DNA of 64,000 nucleotides from Mycolicibacterium gadium (GCF_010728925.1 NZ_AP022608.1:558001-622000), one strand, 5' to 3'; shown: positions 26,458-35,964, counted from the stretch's first letter. Numbers and translations: made by a program. The notes: generated by a model from the letters alone, not told the origin.

Positions 26458-27114
26458 ATGCGCGTTCTGGTTGTCGAGGATGAGCAGCTGCTGGCCGACG
26501 CCATCGCGGCTGGGCTGCGCCGCCACGCGATCGCCGTGGATGTGGCCTACGACGGTGACGCCGCTCTCGAGCGGGCGGCAGTCAACGACTATGACGTCAT
26601 CGTGTTGGATCGCGATCTTCCGACCGTCTCCGGCGATTTCGTATGTGCTCAACTGACCGAATCGGGCGCGACGGCCAGAATCCTGATGCTGACGGCGGCC
26701 ACGGCGGTCGTTGAGCGGGTGAGGGGCCTGCAGCTTGGCGCCGACGACTACCTCACCAAACCCTTCGCGTTCGCCGAACTCGTGGCGCGCGTCCATGCCC
26801 TGTGTCGGCGGTCGCGGCCCGCGGTCTCGCCGGTGCTGGAACGAGCCGGTATCCGACTGGATCCGCATCGGCGCACAGTGTCGCGCGAGGAGAGACCGAT
26901 TTCGTTGACGCCCAAGGAGTTTGCGGTGCTAGCTGAGTTGTTGCGCGCTGAGGGAGGCGTGGTGTCTGCCGAGCATCTGCTGGAAAAAGCGTGGGACGAA
27001 CACATCGATCCGTTCACCGGCGTCGTCCGCTACACGATCATGATGGTGCGCCGAAAGCTTGGCGAGCCGCACGTGATCGAAACCGAGGCCGGTGTGGGGT
27101 ATCGCATCCCATGA
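26458..27114 (+). CDS. OmpR/PhoB-family response regulator
   Basis: A 218-residue response regulator. The receiver domain (residues 1-120) has the acidic pocket VVEDEQ, phospho-acceptor Asp51 (VIVLDRDLP), the Thr in MLTAAT and Lys in YLTKPF. The winged-helix DNA-binding domain follows (ISLTPKEFAVLAELLRAEGG, then VVRYTIMMVRRKLG and the terminal GVGYRI hairpin). The ATG at 26458 has no strong Shine-Dalgarno. Its stop overlaps the kinase start (ATGA). The target box is proposed at 26417 and 29023. Confidence 0.95.
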   Translation: MRVLVVEDEQLLADAIAAGLRRHAIAVDVAYDGDAALERAAVNDYDVIVLDRDLPTVSGDFVCAQLTESGATARILMLTAATAVVERVRGLQLGADDYLTKPFAFAELVARVHALCRRSRPAVSPVLERAGIRLDPHRRTVSREERPISLTPKEFAVLAELLRAEGGVVSAEHLLEKAWDEHIDPFTGVVRYTIMMVRRKLGEPHVIETEAGVGYRIP

Positions 27115-28274
27115 CCATCAGGGTGCGCCTCACAGTGCTGTACGCGACGGCCTTCTTCATCGCCGGAGCGGTGCTGATCGCGCTGATGTACTTCTACCTG
27201 GACCAGTCGATGGACCGTCGCCCCGGAGCAGGTGCACAGAGTCTGGTGAAACAGTTTCTCGCCGAACGCGGGCTCCGCGAGTTTCCCGTCGCCGAGAATC
27301 TGGTGTCCGCCTTCGCTGCGCAGGCGGAACAACAACGCGAGGACATCAAACGCGGAATGCTGACGTGGTCTTTCGTATCGTTGGGTGTCGTCGGCTTGGC
27401 AGCGGGCGGATTCGGGTGGCTGCTGGCCGGTCGCGCACTGCAGCCCCTGCATCAGATCACCACCACAGCAAGGCGAGTGGCGGATCGCAGCCTGCACGAG
27501 CGGATTGGGCTCGACGGGCCCGATGACGAGATCAAGGACCTCGCAGACACGTTCGACGCGATGCTGGAGCGCCTGGATCATGCTTTCGACGGTCAACGCC
27601 GATTCGTCGCGAACGCCTCGCACGAACTGCGGACCCCGCTGACGATCAACCGCACACTGATCGAGGTGGCCATCGACGACCCCGACGCCCCCGAGTCGAC
27701 GCGCCGCCTGGGAGCTACGTTGCTGGACGTCAATCGCCGCCATGAGCGCCTCATCGACGGCCTGCTGGTGCTGGCGAGCAGTCAGCAACAGCTCGCCCGC
27801 CGCGTGCGGGTCGATCTCGCCGACATCGCACGCCGGGTGGTCGCCCTGTCGGAGACCGCCGCGGCGGAGGCGGGCGTCGAGGTCATCCCGAGGCTCACCC
27901 CCTCGTATATCACCGGCGATCCGGATCTGCTGGAGCGCTTGGTGGGGAACCTGATCGACAACGCGATCCGGTACAACCGCGCCGAAGCAGGGTGGGCGAT
28001 CGTGTCGGTGTCGAACGATGAGGGGGCAAGCCGGCTGTCGGTCGAAAACTCGGGATCGGTGATTCCGCAGTCTGCAGTCGACGGGATATTCGAGCCCTTT
28101 CATCGCTTGAGCGTCAGCGACCGAGCCTCTGACGGTGGCCCGACGAGTCGAGGGGCCGGACTGGGCCTGTCGATCGTGCGGTCGATCGCCACCGCGCACG
28201 GCGGTGAGGTACGTGCGGTGGCCCGCCCGGATGGCGGGCTCACCGTCACGTTTGTCGGGTCGAGCGATCAGTAG
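27111..28274 (+). CDS. sensor histidine kinase
   Basis: A 387-residue membrane kinase: two transmembrane helices (about 8-28 and 82-105) bracketing a short extracytoplasmic loop of about 55 residues, a HAMP linker, HisKA with phospho-acceptor His171 (ASHELRTPL), and HATPase_c with N box NLIDNAIRYN and G boxes GAGLGLSIV. The sensing loop is too small for a folded PAS domain, so membrane or envelope stress or a small ligand is likely. Translationally coupled to the response regulator. Its stop overlaps the convergent hemophore-like gene by 7 bp. Confidence 0.95.
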   Translation: MTIRVRLTVLYATAFFIAGAVLIALMYFYLDQSMDRRPGAGAQSLVKQFLAERGLREFPVAENLVSAFAAQAEQQREDIKRGMLTWSFVSLGVVGLAAGGFGWLLAGRALQPLHQITTTARRVADRSLHERIGLDGPDDEIKDLADTFDAMLERLDHAFDGQRRFVANASHELRTPLTINRTLIEVAIDDPDAPESTRRLGATLLDVNRRHERLIDGLLVLASSQQQLARRVRVDLADIARRVVALSETAAAEAGVEVIPRLTPSYITGDPDLLERLVGNLIDNAIRYNRAEAGWAIVSVSNDEGASRLSVENSGSVIPQSAVDGIFEPFHRLSVSDRASDGGPTSRGAGLGLSIVRSIATAHGGEVRAVARPDGGLTVTFVGSSDQ

Positions 28275-28633
28275 TTGTGACACGTGTCAGCGATGCGCTG
28301 CATCATCATCAGCTTGTCCTGTCCCTCGGGCGTATTGCGCTTCTGCGCAATCATCGACGCCACATCTGGATTGCGGTCCATGAAGGACTTCACCCGCTGC
28401 CGTCGTTGGTCGATCGGCAGCGCCAGGAGTTCCTGGATCTTCGCTTGCGCGTTGGGACGTTCGGCCAGTCGTCCCGATGCCTCGGGTGCCTCGACCTGCA
28501 GGGCTGCCTCGATCTGCGCGTAACTACACGTGGTTTCGATGAGCGGCCCGGCGGGCTGCGCCGAAGCAGGCCCCGCCGTCATCAGCGATAGGGCCCCCGC
28601 TAGCCCGAGGACGCCGAGCATCACGCGTGGCAT
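28268..28633 (-). CDS. secreted hemophore-related protein (Rv0203/Rv1174c-like)
   Basis: A 121-residue exported protein: signal peptide ending near GPASAQP, then a helical mature domain with two cysteines (TTCSYAQIEAAL and the terminal DTCHNY) and a conserved SFMDRNPDVASMIA segment. This is the pattern of the small mycobacterial hemophore-related family (Rv0203, Rv1174c), whose Rv0203 member carries heme. The ATG at 28633 shares a base with the stop of the preceding gene (TGATG). Location beside a two-component system with a shared operator suggests regulated secretion. Confidence 0.8.
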   Translation of the reverse strand: MPRVMLGVLGLAGALSLMTAGPASAQPAGPLIETTCSYAQIEAALQVEAPEASGRLAERPNAQAKIQELLALPIDQRRQRVKSFMDRNPDVASMIAQKRNTPEGQDKLMMMQRIADTCHNY

Positions 28634-28953
28634 CAGAACACCCCCGGTCCTGGTGCTCCGAAGCCAAGTCCGGGTAGCAGTCCGAGTCCGGAGGCCGGCC
28701 CGCCCAAACCTCCGCGACCCGGGCCGGGGAGGAGGCCGGGGCCTGGTGCCCCGAAGCCCGCCCCCGGTAGCAGTCCGAGTCCGGATGCCGGTCCGCCGAA
28801 GCCACCCAGTCCCGGTCCGGGCAGGATGCCGGGGCCTGGTGCACCCCAACCGATTCCGGGATCGGCGGTGGCTGTAGCCGTACCGAATAGAAGCGGCGCA
28901 CATGTGAGTACGGCCACCGTGGCGAGGCTGCCTGTTGCTCTACGAAGGATCAT
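28633..28953 (-). CDS. secreted Gly/Pro-rich repeat protein
   Basis: A 106-residue protein with a signal peptide (cleavage near TATADP) and a mature region built of two and a half imperfect copies of a roughly 29-residue unit containing GAPGPGLLPGPG, then GGLGGPASGLGLLPG. It contains no cysteine and almost no charged residues, so it is probably a disordered or fibrous surface polypeptide. GGAG precedes the ATG at 28953. It is the first gene of an operon with the hemophore-like protein, downstream of the tandem regulator box at 29023. Confidence 0.8.
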   Translation of the reverse strand: MILRRATGSLATVAVLTCAPLLFGTATATADPGIGWGAPGPGILPGPGLGGFGGPASGLGLLPGAGFGAPGPGLLPGPGRGGLGGPASGLGLLPGLGFGAPGPGVF

Positions 28954-29022
28954 CTGTTCTCCAATCAGTTGGGCGCGCGGCTGCGCGATTTTCCGACCCG
29001 AGAACAGTTGATCAATGCGGCT

Positions 29023-29039
29023 GTTGGGCTGGCGTTAGG
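29023..29039 (-). promoter_or_regulatory. tandem response-regulator box CCTAAC-N5-CCCAAC
   Basis: Read on the minus strand, CCTAAC (29039-29034), 5 nt, CCCAAC (29028-29023), about 70 bp upstream of the secreted operon. The half-sites, spacing and orientation relative to the gene match the box in front of the response regulator at 26417. Confidence 0.55.
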
Positions 29040-29057
29040 AGCTGAGTCGCGTGCCGA

Positions 29058-32000
29058 CTAACGCGGTTTGGCCAAGGGGAACGGCAGCGTTTCGCGGATG
29101 CTGCGGCCGGTGATCAGCATGACGACACGGTCCACACCCATGCCAAGGCCACCGGTCGGCGGCATCGCATATTCCATCGCCTGCAGGAAGTCCTCGTCGA
29201 GTTCCATGGCCTCGGGGTCACCGCCCGAGGCCAGCAGCGATTGTTCTTGCAGTCGGCGCCGCTGCTCGACGGGATCGGTCAACTCGCTGTACGCCGTGCC
29301 CAATTCGACACCCCATGCCACCAGGTCCCAACGTTCCGCCACACCGGGGATGCTGCGGTGCGGCCTCGTCAGCGGCGACACCGACGTGGGGAAGTCCTTG
29401 TAGAACGTGGGCGCTTCGGTGCGGTCCTCGACCAGGTGTTCGTACAGTTCGAGCACCACCGCACCGGCGTCCCAGTGGGTCAGATACGGGATCCTCGCGC
29501 CGTCGCACAGTCTGCGTAGCGTCGTCAGGTCTGTCTCGGGCCCGATCTGTTCGCCCAGCGCTTCCGAGACCGCCTCGTGCACGGTCTTGACCGTCCACTC
29601 ACCTGAAATGTCAACGGGTTCCAGCGTGCCGTCGTCACCGGGACGCATGAACACCTGTGCTCCGTTGGCGGCCTGAGCGGCGTTCTGGATCAACTCCCGG
29701 CAGCCGTCGATCCACACGTTGTAGTCGGCATGGGCCTGATAGGCCTCCAGCAGCGTGAACTCCGGATTGTGGCTGAAGTCGACGCCCTCGTTGCGGAATG
29801 CCCGGCCCAGCTCGAACACGCGCTCGACACCACCCACGCACAGACGCTTCAGGTAGAGCTCGGGAGCGATCCGCAGATATAGATCGAGGTCATAGGCGTT
29901 GATGTGGGTCAGGAACGGCCTGGCGTTGGCGCCGCCGTGAATCTGCTGGAGTATCGGCGTCTCGACCTCCAAAAACCCCTTGTCGAAAAGGTTTTCACGG
30001 ATCGCGTGCAGAACCCCGCTGCGGGCCCGGATCAAGTCGCGGGCCTCGGTGTTGATGGCCAGGTCGACGTAGCGGGCGCGCACCCGTGCCTCCTGGTCGG
30101 TGAGCCCTTTCCATTTGTCTGGCAGTGGACGTAGGCATTTTCCGATCAACCGCCAGTTGAGCACGATCAGCGAGCGGGTGCCCTTCTTGCTGTAACCCAT
30201 GGTGCCCGTCACCTGGATCAGGTCGCCCAGATCGATGGCATGCGTGAAATCGGCGGTCGTTCCGTCGTCGAGCTGCGAGTTGTCGAGCAGCAGCTGAACT
30301 TCCCCCGACCAGTCGCGCAGTTGCGCGAACAGCACGCCGCCGTAGTCGCGGATGCGCAGCACGCGGCCCGCGACGGTCAGTGTGCTCGCACCCTCGGATT
30401 CGAGCGCGGCAAGGATCGTGTGGCTGGGTTGCTCACCGACCGGGTACGCGTCGACGCCGTTGTCCTGCAATGTCTTGAGCTTGGCCATCCGGACCCGGAC
30501 CTGTTCGGGCAGACGGGACTGTTCCTCCTCGTCCAGCCCGACTTCCAGTTCGTCGGCGTCGGGGGCGGTGCCGTCATGGTGCAACAGACCGCGGTCGATG
30601 ATGCTCTGCGGCACCGCGATGTGGTGGCCGGTGTGCGGCTGATCGTGGCGTCGGGAGAACGGCAGCACCAGGAAGCCTTCTGCGATCACCGAAGCCACGC
30701 CAACGCGGGGGACCAGCCGCGCGTCCTCGTAGCAGGCATAGCGCGGCACCCACTCGGGCTGATACTTCATGTTCGAGCGGTACAGCGTCTCCAGCTGCCA
30801 CCAGCGGGAGAAGAACACCAGCAGCGCCCGCCACAGCCGTGCGACCGGGCCCGCGCCCAGCTGGGCACCTTGCTCGAATGCCGAGCGGAACATCGCGAAG
30901 TTAAGCGAAACACGCGTCACCCCAATGCCTTCGGCCTGCATGCACAGCTCGCTGACCATGAGCTCGATGGTGCCGTTGGGAGATTGCGGAGACCGGCGCA
31001 TGAGGTCCAGCGAGGCCCCATTTGCGCCCCATGGCACCAAGGAGAGCATCGCGACGACCTGTTCACCGCCGGCCCCGGGCTGAACCGCCTCCACGAGTAG
31101 GCAGTCGCCGTCGGCCGGGTCGCCCAGCCGGCCCAACGCCATGGAGAACCCGCGCTCATCGTCGGTATCGCGCCACGTGTCGGCCCGCTCGACCACCTTG
31201 GCCATCTCGTAGGCGTCGAGATCACGATGTCTGCGGATCCGCACCGAGGCACCGGCGCGCCGCGCGCGCGTCACCGCCTGCCGCACCGCGCGCATGTCCG
31301 GGCCCGACAAGCGGAAGTTGTCCGGATACAAAATCGCCTCGTCGCCCAGTTGCAGCGCGTTGAGACCGGCGGCGCGAAATGCCTCGGCTCCAGTCGAACT
31401 CGCGCCCATCACCCCGGGTGCCCAGCCGTAGGCCTGGCACAACCGCAGCCACGCCTCGATCGCCTGGGGCCAGGCTTTGGGGTCGCCGACCGGGTCGCCG
31501 CTGGCGAGGCAGACGCCGACTTCGACGCGGTAGGTGATGGCGGCGCGGCCGGACGGTGCGAACACCACGGCCTTGTCGCGGCGCGTCGCGAAATAGCCCA
31601 ACGAGTCGTTCTTGCCGTACAACTCGAGCAGTCCGCGGATCGCCGACTCGTCTTCGCCGGTGAGTGCGTTCTCCGCGCGCTGCGACTGGAACAACACGAT
31701 CGCCGCGACCATCAATGCCAGTGCGCCGAAGAGACCCAGCAGGGCATTGACGAACACGTGCGGGTGACCGGTGAACGAGTCCGAGCTGGCACCCGCGAAA
31801 GCACCTACCCGATTCAATGCGTAGAAGAAGCGGTCCTCGCGGGCGAGTGATCCAGGGGAGAGCTCGATCAGACCCCAACCGATCAGGGTGCCGACGGCCA
31901 GCCCCGCGACCAGTGTTGCCGCCGCCTTGATCAGCGCCCCACGGCGGACCTTGGCCCAGAACTCCTTGCGGGCCAGCACAAGGAAGGCGATCGCGGCGAG

Positions 32001-32390
32001 GTGGAACGCCAGGCCGATGACCTCGCCGCTTTCCTGGAGCCACGATTCGTCACCGGAGACGAGGTCGCCGACGTTCCAGCCGAGGGCCGCGACCATGTAT
32101 CCGACGAGAATCCACCACGCGATGCTCTTGCGGGCCGCCAGCGCCGCGGCCAGCAGCGCCAGCACGAACGCCCACGCGAAGCTGGTGTCGGGGAAGTTGA
32201 AGATGTAGTCGTTGACGAACTCGCGCGGCACCTTGATGAGCGAGCGCACGAACGGCGACACACTTGCCAGCAGCGACAGGGTGGCGATGATGCCGACCGT
32301 CCAGCCGGCCGCGGGGGGCACCCACCTGAAGGCGGAGGTACGGCGCGCCTTTGCGGTGCTCGCAGAGTTGGCCGGACTAGTCACCGTCAT
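29058..32390 (-). CDS. lysX: bifunctional lysyl-tRNA synthetase/lysylphosphatidylglycerol synthase LysX
   Basis: An 1110-residue fusion. An N-terminal region with about seven membrane helices (residues 25-240) is followed by an MprF-like DUF2156 transferase domain (about 250-590), an OB-fold anticodon-binding domain (about 650-760) and a class II LysRS core with motif 2 ([20 protein letters not shown]) and motif 3 ([12 protein letters not shown]). It makes Lys-tRNA and transfers Lys to phosphatidylglycerol, modifying membrane charge. The minus strand has TATCCT 8 nt before the ATG, so the mRNA is nearly leaderless. Confidence 0.97.
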   Translation of the reverse strand: MTVTSPANSASTAKARRTSAFRWVPPAAGWTVGIIATLSLLASVSPFVRSLIKVPREFVNDYIFNFPDTSFAWAFVLALLAAALAARKSIAWWILVGYMVAALGWNVGDLVSGDESWLQESGEVIGLAFHLAAIAFLVLARKEFWAKVRRGALIKAAATLVAGLAVGTLIGWGLIELSPGSLAREDRFFYALNRVGAFAGASSDSFTGHPHVFVNALLGLFGALALMVAAIVLFQSQRAENALTGEDESAIRGLLELYGKNDSLGYFATRRDKAVVFAPSGRAAITYRVEVGVCLASGDPVGDPKAWPQAIEAWLRLCQAYGWAPGVMGASSTGAEAFRAAGLNALQLGDEAILYPDNFRLSGPDMRAVRQAVTRARRAGASVRIRRHRDLDAYEMAKVVERADTWRDTDDERGFSMALGRLGDPADGDCLLVEAVQPGAGGEQVVAMLSLVPWGANGASLDLMRRSPQSPNGTIELMVSELCMQAEGIGVTRVSLNFAMFRSAFEQGAQLGAGPVARLWRALLVFFSRWWQLETLYRSNMKYQPEWVPRYACYEDARLVPRVGVASVIAEGFLVLPFSRRHDQPHTGHHIAVPQSIIDRGLLHHDGTAPDADELEVGLDEEEQSRLPEQVRVRMAKLKTLQDNGVDAYPVGEQPSHTILAALESEGASTLTVAGRVLRIRDYGGVLFAQLRDWSGEVQLLLDNSQLDDGTTADFTHAIDLGDLIQVTGTMGYSKKGTRSLIVLNWRLIGKCLRPLPDKWKGLTDQEARVRARYVDLAINTEARDLIRARSGVLHAIRENLFDKGFLEVETPILQQIHGGANARPFLTHINAYDLDLYLRIAPELYLKRLCVGGVERVFELGRAFRNEGVDFSHNPEFTLLEAYQAHADYNVWIDGCRELIQNAAQAANGAQVFMRPGDDGTLEPVDISGEWTVKTVHEAVSEALGEQIGPETDLTTLRRLCDGARIPYLTHWDAGAVVLELYEHLVEDRTEAPTFYKDFPTSVSPLTRPHRSIPGVAERWDLVAWGVELGTAYSELTDPVEQRRRLQEQSLLASGGDPEAMELDEDFLQAMEYAMPPTGGLGMGVDRVVMLITGRSIRETLPFPLAKPR

Positions 32391-32435
32391 AAAGCGCGAG
32401 GATATGCGCTCGACCCGCGAAATTGGTGTTACTGG

Positions 32436-32798
32436 CTACCAGACCGGGCCGGTGTATTTCTCCCCGGGACCGTGACCCGGTTCCTCCGGCGCGGCGCTCG
32501 CTTCGCGGAACGCGAGCTGCAGGCTCTTCAGCCCGTCGCGCACCGGTCCGGCGTGCGGGCCGAGGTACTCGGCGGACGCCGTCACCAGCCCCGCGAGCGC
32601 GGTGATCAGCCGGCGCGCCTCGTCGAGGTCGCGGTGCGGGCTCTCATCGGGGTCCTCGGCCGACAACCCGAGCTTCTCGGCGGCGGCGCTCATCAACATG
32701 ACGGCGGACCGGGTGATCACCTCGACGGCGGGAATATCGGCCAGCTCGCGGGTCGGCAGCTCGGCGGCTGGTTCCGGCGATGCGGGATCCTGGGTCAT
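32436..32798 (-). CDS. DUF1844-like protein
   Basis: A 120-residue protein, largely helical, with the DUF1844-type core (ELADIPAVEVITRSAVMLMS, then LDEARRLITALAGLVTASAE). The N-terminus is Pro/Ala/Glu-rich and the C-terminus ends PGEKYTGPVW. DUF1844 genes are a recurrent neighbour of infC in actinobacteria. Function unknown. Start at ATG 32798 (MTQDPASPEP). It is divergent from infC, so the interval 32799-33012 serves both promoters and the infC leader. Confidence 0.8.
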   Translation of the reverse strand: MTQDPASPEPAAELPTRELADIPAVEVITRSAVMLMSAAAEKLGLSAEDPDESPHRDLDEARRLITALAGLVTASAEYLGPHAGPVRDGLKSLQLAFREASAAPEEPGHGPGEKYTGPVW

Positions 32799-32804
32799 CC
32801 CTGA

Positions 32805-32970
32805 TAGGATGGCATGCGCGACCGTCCCGGCGTACGCCAGGGACAGCAAGTGGAGTCCCACTCCCACCGCTGACCATACCGGTACAGCGGTCCGGTCACA
32901 GGCATCCGATGCCTGTCCTGGTCGGCTTTGGGCCCTGCTTTGAGCAGGGCTTTTCTGTTCATTGAACAGA
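32805..32970 (+). promoter_or_regulatory. infC operon promoter and three-hairpin leader
   Basis: TAGGAT (32805-32810) is a candidate -10, giving a leader of about 195 nt. It holds three consecutive perfect hairpins: 32898-32916 (8-bp stem, CCG loop), 32932-32950 (7-bp stem GCCCTGC/GCAGGGC followed by TTTT, a terminator-like attenuator) and 32954-32970 (7-bp stem TCTGTTC/GAACAGA). Such a leader suggests autogenous control by IF3, L20 or L35, although no known L20-leader sequence is recognisable. Confidence 0.55.
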
Positions 32971-33012
32971 TGCTGATGGGTGGGGTTCCTAGACGACAAC
33001 ATAGGAGGCCCC

Positions 33013-33618
33013 ATCAGCACTGAGACCCGCGTCAACGAGCGCATCCGCGTACCTGAAGTCCGTCTCATCGGACCAGGCGGCGAGCAGGTAGGCATTGTGC
33101 GCATCGAAGACGCTCTCCGCGTCGCCGCGGATGCCGATCTCGACCTTGTCGAAGTAGCCCCGGACGCCAAACCACCGGTTTGCAAGATCATGGACTACGG
33201 CAAGTTCAAATACGAGACGGCCCAGAAGGCACGCGAGTCTCGCAAGAACCAGCAGCAGACCGTCGTCAAGGAACAGAAGCTGCGTCCCAAGATCGACCCG
33301 CACGACTACGAGACCAAAAAGGGACACGTGGTCCGCTTCCTGCAAGCGGGGTCCAAGGTCAAGGTGACGATCATGTTCCGCGGACGCGAGCAGTCGAGGC
33401 CCGAGCTGGGCTACCGACTCCTGCAGCGGCTGGGCGCCGACGTCGCCGATTACGGCTTCGTCGAGACGTCGGCCAAGCAGGACGGCCGCAACATGACGAT
33501 GGTGCTGGCACCGCACCGCGGCGCGAAGACTCGCGCCAAGGCGGCGCACGATGCCGACGCTCCCGCCGCGCAACGCGCACAGCCCGAGAGCGCACCGACC
33601 GAAACACCACAGAACTGA
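33013..33618 (+). CDS. infC: translation initiation factor IF-3
   Basis: A 201-residue IF-3: N-terminal domain ([20 protein letters not shown]), Lys-rich linker ([12 protein letters not shown]) and C-terminal domain ([14 protein letters not shown]), then an Ala/Pro-rich tail. No ATG or close GTG fits: a consensus AGGAGG (33003-33008) sits just before an in-frame ATC at 33013, giving (M)[11 protein letters not shown], the normal IF-3 start. The frame stays open up to a GTG at 32980, but that would bury the Shine-Dalgarno in the coding sequence. E. coli infC starts at AUU for autoregulation, so AUC here is consistent. First gene of infC-rpmI-rplT-tsnR. Confidence 0.95.
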   Translation: MSTETRVNERIRVPEVRLIGPGGEQVGIVRIEDALRVAADADLDLVEVAPDAKPPVCKIMDYGKFKYETAQKARESRKNQQQTVVKEQKLRPKIDPHDYETKKGHVVRFLQAGSKVKVTIMFRGREQSRPELGYRLLQRLGADVADYGFVETSAKQDGRNMTMVLAPHRGAKTRAKAAHDADAPAAQRAQPESAPTETPQN

Positions 33619-33629
33619 ACTGAGGACAC

Positions 33630-33824
33630 ATGCCAAAGGCGAAGACCCACAGCGGCGCTTCCAAGCGGTTCCGGACCACCGGAACCGGAAAGATCGTGCG
33701 CCAGAAGGCCAACAAGCGGCACTTGCTCGAGCACAAGTCGAGCCGCCGTACCCGCCGGCTCGAGGGCCGTACCGAGGTGGCGGCCAATGACGTCAAGCGC
33801 GTGAAGAAGCTGCTCAACGGCTGA
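33630..33824 (+). CDS. rpmI: 50S ribosomal protein L35
   Basis: A 64-residue, strongly basic L35 of standard length: [14 protein letters not shown] at the start, [17 protein letters not shown] in the middle, VKKLLNG at the end. It lies 11 nt after infC and is followed by rplT, the universal infC-rpmI-rplT order. Confidence 0.98.
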   Translation: MPKAKTHSGASKRFRTTGTGKIVRQKANKRHLLEHKSSRRTRRLEGRTEVAANDVKRVKKLLNG

Positions 33825-33875
33825 CAGGCCCCCCTGTCCGGACCTGAACGAACCTGAACGAAGAGGAAAACCCCC

Positions 33876-34265
33876 ATGGCACGCGTAAAGCGCGCAGTAA
33901 ACGCGCAGAAGAAGCGCCGCACAATACTCAAGGCATCCAAGGGCTACCGCGGTCAGCGGTCGCGGCTGTATCGCAAAGCCAAAGAGCAGCAGCTACATTC
34001 GTTGACCTATGCCTACCGTGACCGGCGTGCCCGCAAGGGCGAGTTCCGCAAGCTGTGGATCTCCCGGATCAACGCGGCGGCCCGCGCCAACGACATCACC
34101 TACAACCGGTTGATCCAGGGCCTGAAGGCCGCCGGGGTCGAGGTGGACCGCAAGAACCTGGCCGAGATCGCCGTCAGCGATTCCGCCGCCTTCACCGCGC
34201 TGGTGGAGGTCGCCAAGGCTGCGCTGCCCAGCGATGTCAATGCGCCGTCGGGCGAGGCTGCCTGA
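33876..34265 (+). CDS. rplT: 50S ribosomal protein L20
   Basis: A 129-residue L20: basic N-terminal rRNA-binding extension ([27 protein letters not shown]) and globular domain ([20 protein letters not shown]). L20 binds early in 50S assembly and controls its operon in several bacteria. An AACGAAGAGGAAAA stretch supplies the ribosome-binding site. Its TGA stop overlaps the apparent CTG start of the rRNA methyltransferase gene. Confidence 0.98.
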   Translation: MARVKRAVNAQKKRRTILKASKGYRGQRSRLYRKAKEQQLHSLTYAYRDRRARKGEFRKLWISRINAAARANDITYNRLIQGLKAAGVEVDRKNLAEIAVSDSAAFTALVEVAKAALPSDVNAPSGEAA

Positions 34266-35035
34266 CGCTCACCGAACGCGCAGACCGGGTGGCGGCAGCG
34301 ATCAAGCTGCACCGCCACGTCGGACGACGCCGCGCCGCACGCTTTCTCGCTGAGGGACCCAACCTCGTCGAGGCCGCGATGCGGCGCGGACTCGTCTCCG
34401 AGGTCTTCGTCACCGAAGCGGCGCAGGCCCGGTTCGCATCGCTGCTCACCGATTCCGACGTGCATGTGGTGACGGAGCGAGCCGCGAAAGCGTTGTCGGA
34501 CACGGTTACTCCGGTCGGTCTGGTTGCGGTGTGCTCGGTGCCCGAGACCTCGCTTGCCGACGTCCTCGCCGATGCCCCACGGCTGCTGGCTGTCGCGGCG
34601 GAGATCTCCGAGCCCGGTAACGCGGGCACCCTGATTCGCATCGCCGACGCGATGGGAGCCGACGCCGTCGTACTCGCCGGCCAGAGCGTCGATCCATACA
34701 ACGGCAAGTGTCTGCGTGCCTCGGCCGGAAGTATCTTCTCGATTCCCGTCGTATCCGAGCCGAACGCCGCCGCGGCGGTGTCGGGGATCGCTGCAGCCGG
34801 ACTTGCGGTGCTGGCCACCACCGTCGACGGCGAAGTATCGCTGGACGATGCGGACTTGACTGCGGCGACGGCGTGGCTGTTCGGGCCGGAGGCGCATGGG
34901 TTGGCGACCGAACTGGCCGAGATGGCCACTCAACGGGTGCGAATCCCCATGCCCGGCAATGCCGAAAGCCTCAACGTGGCATCGGCAGCGGCGATCTGCC
35001 TGTACCAAAGCGCCAGGGCACACCGAACTTCCTAG
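34262..35035 (+). CDS. tsnR: SpoU-family rRNA/tRNA 2'-O-methyltransferase (TsnR-like)
   Basis: A 257-residue SPOUT methyltransferase: an N-terminal substrate-binding domain ([20 protein letters not shown]) and the knotted SAM-binding domain with SpoU motifs [22 protein letters not shown] and [18 protein letters not shown]. The homologue Rv1644 begins MLTERS..., and here the equivalent [10 protein letters not shown] begins at a CTG (34262) that overlaps the rplT stop as CTGA. A GTG nine codons later is the only nearby standard start. It probably methylates 23S rRNA; thiostrepton resistance is not implied. Confidence 0.88.
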   Translation: MTLTERADRVAAAIKLHRHVGRRRAARFLAEGPNLVEAAMRRGLVSEVFVTEAAQARFASLLTDSDVHVVTERAAKALSDTVTPVGLVAVCSVPETSLADVLADAPRLLAVAAEISEPGNAGTLIRIADAMGADAVVLAGQSVDPYNGKCLRASAGSIFSIPVVSEPNAAAAVSGIAAAGLAVLATTVDGEVSLDDADLTAATAWLFGPEAHGLATELAEMATQRVRIPMPGNAESLNVASAAAICLYQSARAHRTS

Positions 35036-35097
35036 CGCGAGCAGACGCGTACACCCCCAGATTCACTCCGGAAAGGGGGAATTCACGTCTGCTCGCG
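35036..35097. terminator. large bidirectional hairpin between convergent genes
   Basis: A perfect 12-bp inverted repeat (35036-35047 with 35086-35097, core GCGAGCAGACG) encloses an inner CCCCC (35054-35058)/GGGGG (35075-35079) stem. It lies directly between the stops of the convergent tsnR and SDR genes and can form on either transcript, so it fits a two-way terminator. Confidence 0.7.
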
Positions 35098-35111
35098 TGC
35101 GCGCAGCGCCG

Positions 35112-35891
35112 CTAGTTGGCCTTCAGAAGCTGCTCGGAGATCTGCACCATCAGCCTGCGCGGCGTGACCCGGTAACCATTGGCCAGCAGAAGGTTTCGCC
35201 AACCCGAGACCACGGTCGGAGCGGACTTGTCCAGCGCCGCCATCGCGGTGTCGACGACCTGTTTGGCGGTCTGCCTGCCGTCGGTGAGGAACTCCTCTCC
35301 GGTCCGCGCGAAGAACTCCGTCTCTGTCGCACCCGGGCAGAGTGCGAAAACGCGCACCCCGGTTCCCTTGCACTCCTGCCAGAGCGCCTCGGAGAACGAC
35401 AGCACGAAGGCCTTCGTGGCGCCATAGACCGCCATGCCCGGCGTCGGTTGGAACGCGGCCGTCGATGCCACATTGATGACGATGCCGCGCCCCGCTGCCG
35501 TCATGGCCGGGAGATGGGCCGCCGTCAGGTCGACCAGGGTGCCGCAATTGAGCTGGATCTGCGCCGCATTGGCGGCGGCGTCCTGCCCGACGAACTTGCC
35601 GTGCAGACCCACGCCGGCGTTGTTCACCAGGATGTCGATCGTCCTGCCCAGGTCGCTGACCTTCGACGCCAGGTCAGGACCGGAGCCCGGGACGGCGAGA
35701 TCGGCGGTGATCACGTCGACCGTCAGGCCGGGATGTTGCTCGGTCAGCTGTGTGCGCAGCTCAGCGAGCTTTTGGGCGCGGCGAGCGACCAGGACGAGGT
35801 TGACCCCGCGCTTCGCGAACTGAACGGCGAATTCCTCGCCGATTCCACCGCTGGATCCGGTGATCAACGCTGTCTTGGTCTTCAGGTCCAC
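35112..35891 (-). CDS. short-chain dehydrogenase/reductase
   Basis: A 259-residue classical SDR. Cofactor motif TGSSGGIGEEFA at the N-terminus followed by VARRAQKL (Arg pair favouring NADPH), then NNAGVG, catalytic Ser (NVASTAAF), and YGATK with catalytic Tyr and Lys. The C-terminal 60 residues are helical (VVDTAMAALDK). The GTG start at 35891 gives MDLKTKTALITG. The substrate is unknown; the YxxxK-to-end region resembles SDRs acting on lipid or keto-acyl compounds. Confidence 0.93.
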   Translation of the reverse strand: MDLKTKTALITGSSGGIGEEFAVQFAKRGVNLVLVARRAQKLAELRTQLTEQHPGLTVDVITADLAVPGSGPDLASKVSDLGRTIDILVNNAGVGLHGKFVGQDAAANAAQIQLNCGTLVDLTAAHLPAMTAAGRGIVINVASTAAFQPTPGMAVYGATKAFVLSFSEALWQECKGTGVRVFALCPGATETEFFARTGEEFLTDGRQTAKQVVDTAMAALDKSAPTVVSGWRNLLLANGYRVTPRRLMVQISEQLLKAN

Positions 35892-35964
35892 GCAGTCAGG
35901 CTAATCGGCGAACGGACATGTCGTACCTCCGTGCCATTGTCTGCGCACGACCGACTCGCTGGAG

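Noticed and set aside
28634..28903. Longer N-terminus for the hemophore-related protein
   Set aside because: The extension is the out-of-frame shadow of the GP-rich repeat gene; the signal peptide begins at ATG 28633.
34289..34291. GTG as start of tsnR
   Set aside because: It would remove the conserved LTERxxRVA start shared with Rv1644; kept only as an alternative.
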